Assembly: GCF_965363235.1 (NCBI RefSeq)
Contig: NC_134839.1
Coordinates: 92,709,743-92,773,742 of the forward strand
Origin: Mytilus galloprovincialis
Taxonomy: Eukaryota > Mollusca > Bivalvia > Mytilida > Mytilidae
DNA: 64,000 nucleotides
Reading direction: 5' to 3'
The notes below the pieces were generated by a model. That model ran no database searches and was not told the origin of the DNA. It saw nothing but the letters and a program-made list of their open reading frames with translations. The translations under genes were made by a program, and so were the position numbers. Shown in pieces: positions 10,951 through 23,816 of the stretch. How positions within the stretch are numbered: position 1 is the stretch's first letter; the number at the start of each line of letters is the position of its first letter.

Positions 10951-13900
10951 TTTTAGGCCAAACGTCGTTACTTATCTGTCAGTTTGCATTTAAAATTGAT
11001 AATCAATGCGTTCCATAGCATACTAATTTAAGATTTCCAGAAAACAGGAATTATTTTTCGTAATATTTGTCTTCCGAAAGACAATTCTTTTTTAGAAGAC
11101 TTTACACATGTGATTAAATTGGCATGTAGGCAGGTGATACATGCAACATGAACATTGGTAATGAATCATAGTTGTCTACATCAGGAGAAAATATAAACAA
11201 ATGAAAAATAGATTTTGACCAGATAAACTAATATACTTCAGACAATTCCGTGTCTTTCAATGCATCCAACCATAAATATGACAAAACATGTAGCCGACGA
11301 TTATTTATTGCATGGTATCCTATGTAAAAATATTGGGCATATATTTACCTTCAGCATGCAGACCATCTGAGAATCCACCACGAAGAGTCTTCGTTCTTCC
11401 ACCTACTCTGTGTTGTAACTCAAGTATTTGTGTCTGAAAAATGTAATTTCACTGACAATGACAAAGTTATATATATACTTAACCCATCAACACCAACACA
11501 TTGACAAGTGAATAAACTATGAGCCTTTATTAAAAAGTCAATAAAACTTAGGACAAGGGACCTTTAATATTTACTTGAACCTATATATATATATATATAT
11601 ATTGAGTTACTTAGTTAATGTCGTCGTTTGTTTTGTTATTTGTCACAAACTGTAAAGTTTATATGGCAATAAAATATGAATTGAATTGAATTATAAAAGA
11701 TATAATGAAAATCAACGAAAGCAATCACATCAACGAATTACATTGTTAACCATAGTTATATCTATTCGCAAATGTAAATAATGTCATGTTTCTTAGCTGC
11801 TAACTAAAGATATCAAATCTTACACTGTGTCCAACTTTTTCCAATTCAAAAGCTGCCGAAAGCCCGGCCACACCAGCTCCAACAATCAGAACAGATTTTC
11901 CTGATAATCCTTGTTTAACTTCATTTCCTTCAAACATGTACTAGGGCCATATTTCTGGTAGGCAGATTCTAAACTGCCATTTACTATCTCCATATAAAAA
12001 TCTTTGCAGTAGTCATCTTGTTGGACCGGAAGAGATCCCAAGTATGGACAACTAAATGTTGGATGTGCAGCAATTCTGCAAAATATTTTATACCGCAATA
12101 AGAAAAAATATATAAATCATACAATTTAATAGTGGAAAAAACTGTTTTCAAATTTCGCTCCTAAACTGAGTAAAGCAAATCAGACTGTTTTATACAAATA
12201 GTCCGTTTTTATCTCGGTTTTGTTGCTTATCATTCTCCATCTTTTTTCCTTCCATCATGGATTTGTCTGCCGATCCCGGGTTTTTTGTTTGTTATTGCCC
12301 TTTTTTTATACTTTCAAACTTGTATTTATCACAATAAAAGAATTCAGATGAAATAGTTTACATTGTGTGAGGTAAGTAACAACAGCACAATACTGTATTC
12401 CAAGTGATTTATACAATCTGGAATGTCCATAACTAAAACAGTTCTTTAAAGAAAGAACGTCCAATTTGGTATTTCGACTTTAATTTGAGCTAGAATCCAA
12501 TTTATTATTATTTAAATTAAACTAGAATAAAACTAAAAAATTAAATAAAGAATTAACTGAAACCTCACTTACCTCTTAACAGGGGATGTTGTATGACTTG
12601 AATGACGCTGTATTTGACGGCAAAATTGAAATTGTTTCAAACCACCAATTATAATTTTCTTTCGTGAAATCATTTTAGCTGTGCTGAAAGATCTGTGCTT
12701 TTGAAATTGAATAAAAAATCACTTGCAATAAAATATTTTCTAAATAATATTATTGTAACTTATGTACAAAAATGTCAAATTGTCGAGTGTACTTTTTAAC
12801 TTTGTTTCTTTTTCAACTTCAACAGAATTATAGAATATATCTCATTCACCCGAATGTTTTATGCATCCTTATATGGTATATAATAGCTATCATAAGAAAA
12901 GTATTTTCTTGGAAAAATATTATACATAGATTTCTATTATATGAATACATAAACATTTGACATATAGGAAATCAAAAGACACGACTTTTTTTACAGTGTC
13001 ATTAATTATATGGTTTATAATAGCTATCATAAGAAAATATTTTCTTGGAAACATATTATACGGAAATTTTAAAAATGAAGATAGACTTCTATGATATTAG
13101 TGCATAAACATATGACATTTGCGGTATCCTCTGAGCATAAGAGTTTGTAATGATACCAAGTACTAACTTTTTCTAAAAATCATGCAATTTTCCGGCTGTA
13201 TATGATCACATACACCGCATGGCTAGCGCCAAATCTTACCAGTTTACTTACAGTTTCGAATGTTTTGACAAATCGTGTCTACCTTCCATTTATATACATC
13301 CCAGCTTGGGTGATCTGAGCCGGATTACCCCTACGAGATCACCCTTGCTTGGAAAACTATTACTTTACCCAATGTTTTAATCCAACATAAAAACGGATTT
13401 TTTTTCTTCAAATAAACACACTGTGGCGAGAATTTTCATCAGGTGATAATCATCTGCCATACAAGTAATGGACATTGTCGGGAAAAGAACATTCAGCAAT
13501 AATTAAGTATATATGATCTTATATACACCAACCAAAAAAAATGGAAATAAAAGATAGGAATTCTGTATCCAGATTTCCTTCCCTTATGCGAGTTGTAATT
13601 GTACAGTCAAATATAAGCCACTTCAACTCATCCCTCAGTTTTTGTCTTCCTACTAGATTAATTAGATTCTATTATCAGTAGTACTGAAGCATCTACTTTA
13701 CTGTGGTTTTAAGAATTTTAAATAAATGAAAATCCTTCTTATAATTGTTCTGTGCAATAAATTATTCATAATAGAACAGCTCAGATCCCATTATTATTAT
13801 TTGGATTGAATATATGCTATCATTCGAAATAAAGGTTAACTTCCATAAATGTTTGTGGTTTATATTCACGTATCGTCAAAAATACGCAACCCAACATATT

Positions 13901-13954
13901 TTAGTACCAGAAAATATCTAAAAGGGCAACATACAATACAAATAATATGTATAA

Positions 13955-14423
13955 ATAAAGGCAACAGTAGTATACCGCTGTTCAAAACTCATAAATCCAT
14001 TGACAAAAACAAAATCGGGGTAATAAACTAAAACTGAGGGAAACGCATTAAATATAAGAGGAGAACAACGACACAACATTAAAATGTAACACACACAGAA
14101 ACGGACTAAGCATTATACAAAATCCTATAAGAATAACAAATATAACATCAAATCTAAATACAAGAGAAAACAAACGACACAACGGAAACACAACGTTAAA
14201 ATGTAACACACACAGAATAGGAAAAAATGGTGGGTTGAACCTGGTTTTGTGGCATGCCAAACCTCGCACTTTAATGGCAATGTTAAATATAACATTAAAA
14301 TGACAACATAATATTACAGGACTACAATACAAATAAATAGGAGAACGTATTATGCAAAGAAACACATGAATAATAGATAACAAAAGGCATCAGGTTTAAA
14401 ATTCAATACGCCAAAAACATAAA
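13955..14423. mobile_element. AAAGGCAACAGTAGTATACC element, insertion private to unit A
   Basis: About 469 bp start with AAAGGCAACAGTAGTATACC and end near ATACGCCAAAAACATAAA. Unit B (about 29050) lacks it. ATAAA near both ends may be a target-site duplication. A longer relative sits at 16618-17790. No coding capacity is seen; superfamily unknown. Confidence 0.7.
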
Positions 14424-15224
14424 ACATTTGATAAAGTCGCAATCTCGCCATAAGGTCTAGCACGAAAACTGTAATTGGTACGAATTAGTTTTGCAAAAAA
14501 AAAAGTTTAATATCATGATTTTGAAAAAAGAATTTGTTTACCTCTCCGACATATTGTAATTATTTTTTAGACAAAAAACTCACCACCTTTGTGTTCCTGA
14601 ATTACAGTTCACAATACAGGTTATCTGTGAACTTATATAATATTTGAAATATAAATACTTCCTTTTTCAAAAACGGAGAAATTCCCAACAACTAACACGA
14701 GGTAAGCTTAGGAAATGGTTTTCCGTTTTTCTAATTAATATCAATATTTTACAAATCAGACATGTTTGACAAAAAAGATTTCAGATTAACTAACCTACAT
14801 GCACCAGTCTTGAAGGTTATGAGTCAGCAGTTGCTTTTTTTAGACTGAAAAACGCAAAATATATTTTTAGCCCTTCAGAAATAAAAATAAAATAAACTAG
14901 GGTTCTCCATGAAGAAGTCATTATAGTTATTCAAATGACAGGTAACTCTAGGTGTGCGAGTTTCAATTTAAAATGTTTTCCCAAAACTTGCACTGTTACA
15001 AATAAAACAGTTTTTGAATCTTGATTTTACATCTTGGATCATTTTTTGTAACCGATATTCAACAGTCGGCATTCTGATCCTGAAATTTTCAGAAAATAAA
15101 ACTTATAAGAGGGTTCATGAGGTAAGTGCAAATTGAAGTTAATTTCCGGATGAGAAACAATAAGTGACACGTACTATTAATATGAATTATTCACAAGTTT
15201 CTCAGTTGTAATGCTTAATCTAAT

Positions 15225-16330
15225 AAATCCTTTAGCCGTCACACAACATTCATATGATCATTACATGACAGTTGTATTTTTTAAAGTCCAAAGTTAAGAA
15301 TTGTTAAGTATACCTTCATGCTTTTTGTCAACGTAAAATTATTGTCTAATCTGTTGTGATGGTGATTTTTTGAAAGTTAAAAAACCCAATAAAAAACATT
15401 TAATTAAACATTGTGTAGATGCATATGGGAAGACTTAAAATATCTGAGATAAAAGATTAATAACACGCACACAAATAAAATTCGTTTTAGGTCATGCACA
15501 CAAAAGATCCCCAAGTAAAGTATTTAGTTGAAACATTGTTTTTCAAACACAACTACTCTGTTGTTATGGCTCATTAGAAAGATATTTCACTTGACTCACC
15601 TATGAATGCTGGTCGACTTTGTTGATTCAAACTAGGTCAAATTAAAGACTATGAATACATTTGTTGCTTCTCTGACAAGAACAGAGCAAAATATTTCATT
15701 CTGGAGTAAAAGCGAAGACTCCGAATAATCTGTCTAAATATAATATGTTAATTAAATGCATAATTTGAATATGGATTGATCAGAAATGCCAGGGCTTACA
15801 TTTCTTTTCACGATTCTTTCCATTGAAAGACCACATTTGCACTTATGAGGGAGATACTGAACCAAGGGTTTGTAATGGTGAAATTGAAGCTATCTTTTTG
15901 TATGATACCGAAAATAAAGTATTACAAAATTTTGTACACAAACGTGAATTTTGATAACATAAGTTTATTTGAGACTGTCATCAAAGTGAGAGGGTTAGCA
16001 CTGTAAAACCAGGTTTAATCCACCATTTTCTACATTTGAATATGCCTGTACCAAGTCAGGAATATGACAGTTCTTGTCCATTCGTTTTTGATGCGTTTTG
16101 TTATTTGATTTTGCCATGTGATTATGGACTTTCCGAATTGATTTTCTTTTAAGTTCAGTATTTTTGTGATTTTACTTTCCTTTGTACCTTAAAAATGTTC
16201 AAGTGTTGAATAGCTTCATTCTTTTTCTTATGGGGACCTCTTTATAAGCGCTTCTGTTCTAATATAAACTATGACTGATATGTCATTTCTGGTTAACTGT
16301 TAATGAAATGTCACAAATATTCGAAACACT
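15225..16330. other. Spacer between duplication units
   Basis: About 1.1 kb not shared between the units. Apart from a dispersed repeat at 15972-16183 I see no gene, RNA or other structure. Confidence 0.6.
15972..16183 (+). repeat. Dispersed repeat, GTCAGGAATATGACAG family
   Basis: Matches the copy at 9679-9890 but is more diverged and lies outside the duplicated block. Confidence 0.7.
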
Positions 16331-16617
16331 ATAGCTTATCTTCTCTCGGGCATATATAGCCTACCTTAAATTGGCCCAATTTGTTGTGTAAGTTTTCGCT
16401 TTCAATGCTGCTTGACTTTGTTACTTTTCTGATCTGAGTGCCCTGATGAGTATAATGTAAGCTAAATGTGCATCTTCAGTTATTCTACACTGCAGTGGTG
16501 TGATTAACTGATACTTTTGTATTCGAACTAGATGTTAAAAAAATATACATGATTGATAAACAACATTTATTCTGTAGACAGAATTAGCAAGTACATTGGC
16601 ATCTGAAAGTGTTCTCA

Positions 16618-17790
16618 ATAAAGGCAACAGTAGTATACCGATGTTCAAACTCGTAAATCCATGGACAAAAAACAAAATCGGGGTAACAAACTAAAACTGA
16701 GGGAAACGCATTAAATATAAGAGGAGAACAACGACACAACACTACAATGTAACACACACAGAAACGGACCAAGCAACAGACAAAATCCCATGAGAATAAC
16801 AAATATAACATCAAAACCAAATACATGAATTTGGGATAGACAAGTACCGTGACACGTCTTATCGCAATGTGAATTTACACTCAAAAATAATAGAAAACAA
16901 ACGACGCAACGTTAAAATGTAACACATACAGAAACGAACTATAATATAACAATGGCCATATTCCTGACTTGGTATAGGACATTTTTAAAGAAAAAATGGC
17001 GGGTTGAACCTGGTTTTGTGGCATGCCAAACCTCCCCTTTTATAGCCATGTGAAATATAACATTAAGATGACAACTCAACAACACAGGACTACAATATCA
17101 ATAAATTGGAGAATACAATTGACAAAGAAACACACGAACAACAGCCAACAAAAGGCAACAAGTTGAAAATTTTAATACGCCAGAAGTGCATTTTATCCAC
17201 ACAAGATCTACTAGTGATGCCCAGATACAAAAGTTAGAAAGCCGAAACAAGCACAAAGTCGAACAGCATCGAGGATCAAAAGATCAAAAAAGTTTTGCCA
17301 AAAACGGCCAGGGTTTTCTGTTAATTACCAGAACATCCTTATCATTTAGAATAATTTATACTTTTGCAAACAGTAAATTTATAAAATTAATAAACAAAAG
17401 CTGTACATGATAGAACTGAAATATAAACTAATTACAGGAAACAACTCAAATACATTAAACAACCAGACATTTGCAACACAATATGTAGACACATCCGAAT
17501 ATGTTTAAACCTCAACGCCAAGTGACGTCATATTTGAAATTATAAAAAATGACCAAAAAATGATGACGTCATTTGAATTTGTAAAACAGATCATCAAAAA
17601 ATAAAAAATGACGTCATTTGAATGAATAAGATAGAACTAGGACTGACCCAAGATTACATTTGAACTAAATACTGATATTGCACTTAATAACAATGCACAT
17701 TTCAATATTTATAAATAGCAAACTAAGGCAGCAATTAACTATATTATAAAGCTATGTCCGGTTTGTTTTGAATCACACTTCAAACGTAAA
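16618..17790. mobile_element. Long AAAGGCAACAGTAGTATACC element, private to unit B
   Basis: About 1.17 kb inserted just beyond the 3' end of oxidase copy B; unit A is continuous here (near 7640). Its first part matches 13955-14423, and its right part carries three TGACGTCA octamers. No supported coding region. Confidence 0.7.
17523..17616. promoter_or_regulatory. Three CRE-type TGACGTCA octamers
   Basis: Perfect TGACGTCA palindromes at 17523-17530, 17564-17571 and 17609-17616, 41 and 45 bp apart, the last two within a repeated ATGACGTCATTTGAAT. TGACGTCA is the CREB/ATF consensus. They lie inside an inserted element about 230 bp past the oxidase stop codon; regulatory activity is speculative. 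Confidence 0.35.
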
Positions 17791-17840
17791 ATATCTTAAA
17801 TTTATGTATAAAAATACATGAAGCATAGGAAGTTAAGCAG

Positions 17841-20800
17841 TTAGGATTTTTGACCATTGCAGTACAGATGATAAGCAGCATTAAGGCCAGATTCTATGGC
17901 CCCTTGTATCCACCCGTTGGTGTATGATATAGCTTCACCAGCGAGATAAATAGGATGATCTGGTGTCATCATAGTTTTCATTCCATTGTTATATTGGTTT
18001 GGAAGGAGACTGGCGTATGCTCCTTGTGCTGCATTATCATTGAACCACGCTTGAACCATTCCAACCTCAAATTCATTCTTCATTTCAGGATGTATTTTTG
18101 TGATTTCTCGAACTGCACTATCAACTGCTTCAGTTTCTGATTGTGAACCAAAGATTAAGGCATCTTGTTCCCAAGTATAGCAAACCAAAAGACCTCTCCC
18201 GTTTGGTATACGTGGATCATTAGGACTGGGGTAGTGTAACTGTCCAATTGGTAAATCAGTTTTTGAGAATCCTCCTTGACCAACTTCTTTCTCCCAGAAT
18301 CTGGTCTTGCACTGGAGAACCACTTTGGTTGATGGTTGATAATGGATGTTACCTATAGCTTTACGACAATCCTCTGCTAGATCTATGTCCATCTGTCGGA
18401 GTATTGTCAATGGAACTGTAATAATAACGGCATCGGCTGTGTATATCTGATCTGTCCCTGTCATCACATTACGTGCAGTTACTTCAACTTTATTTTCCAG
18501 ATTTCTTTTGACGCTTCGTACTTTAGCTCCAAATTGTATTCGTTTTGCTAAATCAGTGGTGTTTACTATATTTGTGTGCTGAGGTTGGATAAAATTCTTG
18601 GCTATGGTATCCATACCATCAACTGGAGTGTGAAGACGATCTGTCCACCATTCACCTAATTCATCTCTTAGGTATTCAACTAAACTTGTTCCAAAGGCAG
18701 GGCTGTATGTCGAAATCTAAAATATATACCCTAGCCATCAATGAAAGTAAGCTTATCAAATTATTCAATCAGATATCCCTTCCTATTAGTATTATTACTT
18801 TTGTTTATTTCATTGCAACTGAAACACAAAACTTCAGGTAAATTTAGAAAATAAACGAATTTAGTGCGCATTGCAATTTTCATAATTGTCGTGTTTTTCA
18901 CAGCAAAAATCGTAAGAAACAAGTTTTTATAAACAACAAGATTTTTCAAATTGAAACCATTCTGCTTTATCTTTAGATTGATTTTTTAAATTTAAACGAT
19001 TTCGATTAAACTGTGAAATACTTGTACATGTATATAAAATTTATAATGTCTTTCATTTCTACCTTGATCTGGCATTTGAAAGTTTTTTTATCCACTAACT
19101 TTTCTTTACTCGTTCACTAGAAATGAACCTAGAAATGTTCGTGGTTTACTAGAAATGAACCTAAAATGTTCTTGGTTTAAAAAAAAAACATAAACCTGTT
19201 GAATTGTAACATTTTGTTTTGATTCATGTAGTTTAAAAAAGACGTTTCCAATCACCTGCAATCCTCTGATAGCTGCTTCTGGCCATGGTCGATAAGCAGA
19301 GCATAAGTCCGAGTTTATATTTGTTCTGAGAAAATCATCTACAGATAACTTGCTCCACTTTTCTACCCACTCTTTCCAACCTTCTTGTGGTCCCTTTTCT
19401 TTGATAAGGGAAAGCAAATCCTCTTTTACGGGTTCAATTGTACGCTTATATAAATCCACTGCAATGTAGAATGGTAATACAACAACTACTGAAATATGTT
19501 GGAGGTACAAAAGGGAAAAGAAAAATATGTTGCATGGAATCAAAGAAATAATAAATATTTGTTAAATGCAAAGTCATGAATCTATTCACTGATGAAGTTT
19601 GCCTTATTACAAGATTAAATTGAAATAAGTTTAAAAAAAACTGTAGACAAGTAACATTTAATTGAAGGCATACTAATATAAAACCTTACTTATGCCGTCA
19701 ACATTTGGACGTATATCAGATTGCAGGTGAGAGTCCCATCCAGGAAAAAACTTTGTTGAGTAAAATCGATTGTTTTCATTCCATTCTGAAAAAAACACAT
19801 TAAGTATGTAATTAGTTTTTTTTTACCCATGAGATATATTATGAATTCAATGCGACTGTCATGCGAGTGAGAGGTTTTGCTGGCTATAAAGCCAGGTTTA
19901 ATCTACTATTATCTACAAAAGAAAATGCCTGCACCATCAGTCAGGAATATGACAGTTGTTATTCATTCGTTTGATGTGTTTGAGCTTTTGATTTTGCCAT
20001 TGATTTTGGACTTTCGTTTTTCCTCGGAGTTCAGTATTTTTAAGATTTTAATTTTATGCATAGTTTCATGTATGTGATCTTTTTATAATGTATTAAGTTT
20101 AAGAAACGGGAAAACCAATGCAGGAAAAAATTAATGCTCCTTCACGAAAAAACAGATAACGTCTTTATGCCTAGAACGACATAATAAACATAAACACTGA
20201 AACGTCGACTATATATCTATATTTAAAATATACATAACAATTATTTTTCACGGAAACAATTGTAGTCATCATAGATCATCTGAAGATATGATTTGATTGA
20301 ACATCAGTGAAATATTTAAATGTGAGACGAGATTATTTTATTCCACAAATGACTGTCAACTGGATGACCTGTTGGTTAAATTTGAATTCGCTGACATGCT
20401 TGTACTAATTGATTGCACAAATATTGTAATTAATAATAAGTAGATACTATTACCTTTTGTTCTGATTTTACTTTCTCCATCGAGGTAAAGCCAGGTATTA
20501 TCGTTGTAGTTAATGAAGGGGCGGACAGGAATGCCGAATTTCTGTATGTACCCATTCGTCAGGTAGTGATTTGGTGGGATTCTCATTGCTCCACCTGCAA
20601 TTGAAATAAAAGATTCCCTGATACTTTCAACGGGTCAATCTAAATAGTTTTGCCATGCGCCCTTAACTAACAATAACCGGCACAAGTGTTAGACCACCAA
20701 TTCACTCCCTCAAATTTAGAACTATGTAAAAGTAGCCCTATTCTGATACAAAATCGTGCTTTTGGTGTCATTGTTTACTTAAAACAACCAAGGAGGTTAT

Positions 20801-23800
20801 ATGAGATCATATAACCTTCTTGAAATATCAAACAAATTTGCAGATATTAAACTGTTTGTGAAAGACAAAAAATATTTAGACTTGAGCAACACGACGGGTG
20901 CCACATGTGGAGCAGGATCTGCTTACCCTTCCGGAGCACCTGAGATCACCCCTAATTTTTGGTGGGGTTCATGTTGCCATGTAGTTGTCAGTTTATTTCG
21001 ATTTATGAGTTTGACTGTCCCTCAGGTATCTTTCATTCCTCTTTTAGACCATATTAGGCCAAAAGTCGTTACTTATCTGTGAGTTTGCATTTAAAATTGA
21101 TAATCAATGCGTTCCATGGCATACTAATTCAAGATTTCCAGAAAACAGGAATTATTTTTCGTAATATTTGTCTTCCGAAAGACAATTCTGTTTTAGAAGA
21201 CTTTAAACATGTGATTAAATTGGCATGTAGGCAGGTGATATATGCAACATGGACATCGGTAATGAATCATAGTTGTCTACATCAGGAGAAAATATAAACA
21301 AATGAAGACTAAATTTTGATCAGATAAAGCAATATACTGCAGACAATTCCGTGTCTTTCAATGCATCCAGCCATAAATATGACAAAACATGTAGGCGATG
21401 ATTATTTATTGCATGGTATCCTATGTAAAAATATTGGGCATAGATTTACCTTCAGCATGCAGGCCATCTGAGAATCCACCACGAAGAGTCTTTGTTCTTC
21501 CACCTACTCTGTGTTGTAACTCGAGTATTTGTGTCTGAAAAATGTAATCTCACTGACAATGACAAAGTTATATATATACTTAACCCATCAACACCAATAT
21601 ATACTTAACCCATCAACACCAACACAAGTGAATAAACTAGGAGCCTTTATTAAAAAGTCAATAGAACTGAGGAAAGGGGACCTTTAATATTTACTTTAAC
21701 CTATATATATATCAAGTTACTTAGTTATTTTTTCTTCTTTTTTTTTTTTTGTTAATTATCACAAACTGTAAAGTTTATATGACAATACAATATTGAATTG
21801 AATTGAAATATAAAAGATATAATGACAATCAACGAAAGCAATCACATCAACGAATTACATTGTTAACCATAGTTATATCTAGTATTCAGAGTTCGCAAAT
21901 GTAAATAATGTCATGTTTCTTAGCTGCTAACTAATGATATCTAATCTTACACTGTGTCCAACTTTTTCCAATTCAAAAGCTGCTGCAAGCCCGGCCACAC
22001 CAGCTCCAACAATCAGAACAGATTTTCCTGATAATCCTTGTTTAACTTCATTTCCTTCCAAACATGTACTAGGGCCATATTTCTTGTAGGCAGATTCTAA
22101 ACTGCCATTTACTATCTCCATATAAAAATCTTTGCAGTAATCATCCTGTTGGATCGGAAGTGATCCCAAGTATGGACAACTAAATGTTGGATGTGCAGCA
22201 ATTCTGCAAAATATTTCATACCGCAATAAGGAAACAAGAAATAAATCATACAATTTAATTATGGAAAAACTGTTTTCAAATTTCGCTCCTAAACTGAGTA
22301 TAGCAAATCAGATTGTTTTATATAAATAGTCCGTTTTTATCTCGGTATTGTTGCTTATTATTTTCCATATTTTTAGCTCACCTGGCCCGAAGGGCCAAGT
22401 GAGCTTTTCTCATCACTTGGCGTCCGTTGTCTATAAACTTTTACAAAAATCTTCTCCTCTGAAACTACTTGGCCAAATTTAACCAAACATGGCCAAAATC
22501 ATTATTAGGGTATCTAGTTTAAAAATTGTGTCCGGTGACCCGGCCAACCAACCAAGATGGCCGCCATGGCTTAAAATAGAACATAGGGGTTAAATGCAGT
22601 TTTTGGCTTATAACTCAAAAACCAAAGCATTTAGAGCAAATCTGACAACAGGTAAAATTGTTTATCAGGTCAAGATCTATCTGCCCTGAAATTTTCAGAC
22701 GAATCGGACAACCTGTTGTTAGGTTGCTGCCACTGAATTGGTAATTTTAAGGAAATTTTGCTGTTTTTGGTTATTATCATGAATATTATTATAGGTAGAG
22801 ATAAACTGTAAACAGCAAAAATGTTCAGCAAAATAAGACCTAAAAATAAGTCAACATGACCGAAATGGTCAGTTGACCCCTTTAGTAGGCATTGCCCTTT
22901 ATAGTCAATTTTTAACCATTTTTCATCAATCTTAGTTATCTTTTACAAAAGTCTTCTCCTCTGAAACTACTTGGCCAAATTTAACCAAACGTGGCCAAAA
23001 TCATTATTAGGGTATTTAGTTTAAAAATTGTGTCCGGTGACCAGGCCAACCAACCAAGCTGGCCACCATGGCTAAAAATAGAACATTGGGGGTAAAATGC
23101 AGTTTTTAGCTTATAACTCAAAAACCAAAGCATTTAGAGCAAATCTGACAGGGTCAAATTGTTTATAAGGTCAAGAGCTATCTGCTTGTTACTAACATTT
23201 TCCACTGAAACTACTGGGCCAACTTCATTATTGATAGAGATAGTTGTAAGCAGCAAGAATGTTCAGTAAAGTTAGATGTACAAACACATCACCATCACCA
23301 AAACACAATTTTGTCATGAATCTATCTGCGTCCTTTGTTTAATATTCACATAGACCAAGGTGAGCGACACAGGCTCTTTAGAGCCTCTAGTTTCCTTCCG
23401 TCATAGATTTATCTGCCGATCCCGGGTTATTTGTTTGTTATTGCCCTTTTTTATACTTTCAAACTTGTATTTATCACAATAAAAGAATTCAGATGAAACA
23501 GTTTACATTGTGTGAGGTAAGTAACAACAGCACAATACTGTATTCCAAGTGATTTTATACAATCTGGAATGTCCATTAATAAAACAGTTCTTTAAAAAAA
23601 AAGAACTTCCAATTTGGTATTTCGACTTTAATTTGAGCTAGAATCCAATCTATTATTATTCAAATTAAACTAGAATAAAACTAAAAAATTAAATAAAAAA
23701 TATACTGAAACTTACCTCTTAACAGGGGATTTTGTATGACTTGAATGACGCTGTATTTGACGGCAAAATTGAAATTGTTTCAAACCTCCAATTATAATTT

Positions 23801-23816
23801 TCTGTCGTGAAATCAT
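17841..23816 (-). CDS. FAD-dependent L-amino-acid oxidase-like protein (copy B, intact)
   Basis: Seven exons join without a stop: 23716-23816, 21951-22203, 21450-21534, 20454-20594, 19690-19785, 19256-19458 and 17841-18716, giving 1,755 nt and 584 residues, with GT-AG junctions and matching phases. The family oxidises L-amino acids to 2-oxo acids, ammonia and hydrogen peroxide. Visible motifs: the FAD-binding GAGVAG at 100-105, RVGGRT at about 127-132, GGAMRIP at 147-153 (the Arg of G-x-M-R contacts substrate carboxylate in known oxidases), and a C-terminal FAD segment with GEAISYTNGWIQGAI. The start is the first ATG of exon 1; the first ~33 residues are basic (MISRQKIII...CRQIQRHSSH) and lack a secretory hydrophobic core, suggesting a mitochondrial presequence rather than the signal peptide of secreted molluscan oxidases such as escapin. 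Substrate range is unknown, and a related flavin amine oxidase is possible. Confidence 0.88.
19850..20060 (+). repeat. Dispersed repeat, GTCAGGAATATGACAG family (copy B intron 4)
   Basis: Orthologous within the duplication to 9679-9890, at the same intronic position. Confidence 0.7.
20776..21062 (+). repeat. Dispersed repeat in oxidase intron 3 (copy B)
   Basis: Counterpart of 10619-10950 with an internal loss of about 90 bp. Its left end keeps a hairpin (GGTTATATGA, then TCATATAACC) whose left arm is missing in unit A. Confidence 0.6.
22375..23390 (+). mobile_element. AGCTCACC hairpin-ended element in oxidase intron 1
   Basis: About 1,016 bp. The left end folds as AGCTCACCTGGCCC, GAA, GGGCCAAGTGAGCT. 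The right end folds as AGGCTCT, TT, AGAGCCT followed by CTAG, and AAGGTGAGC near it is the complement of the left AGCTCACCT. Inside, a block starting near 22438 repeats about 502 bp later near 22940. The empty site is visible in unit A (near 12250); TT appears duplicated. A hairpin followed by CTAG recalls Helitron 3' ends, but no helicase or rolling-circle protein is encoded and classification is open. A relative starts at 63532 and a diverged one lies at 59128-59362. Confidence 0.78.

Larger units (their letters stand above)
7695..12673 (-). pseudogene. L-amino-acid oxidase-like pseudogene (copy A)
   Basis: Seven exons correspond one to one with intact copy B: 12573-12673, 11824-12075, 11349-11433, 10295-10435, 9519-9614, 9085-9287 and 7695-8570; splice dinucleotides are preserved. 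Three lesions break it. Exon 2 is 252 nt instead of 253 because a G is lost near 11930, shifting frame just before the FAD-binding GAGVAG motif. In exon 5 a Trp codon is TAA (9610-9612). In exon 6 a Trp codon is TAG (9205-9207). The last exon is still open for 292 codons, including the C-terminal FAD-contact segment, so the loss is probably recent. Calls rest on comparison with copy B; RNA from this locus could still exist. Confidence 0.88.
7346..15224. repeat. Segmental duplication unit A (oxidase pseudogene block)
   Basis: This block aligns along its length with 16331-29839 in the same orientation, including introns and upstream DNA, with scattered substitutions and small indels. It lacks five insertions found in unit B and has one of its own (13955-14423). 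It also has a local duplication of about 136 bp near 12872-13150 that B lacks. Confidence 0.85.

Noticed and set aside
10727-10993. 88-codon hydrophobic ORF
   Set aside because: Lies in a dispersed repeat in an intron, and the matching stretch in unit B carries a large deletion.
16584-16826. Minus-strand 80-codon ORF
   Set aside because: Crosses the boundary of an inserted element and has low-complexity hydrophobic content.
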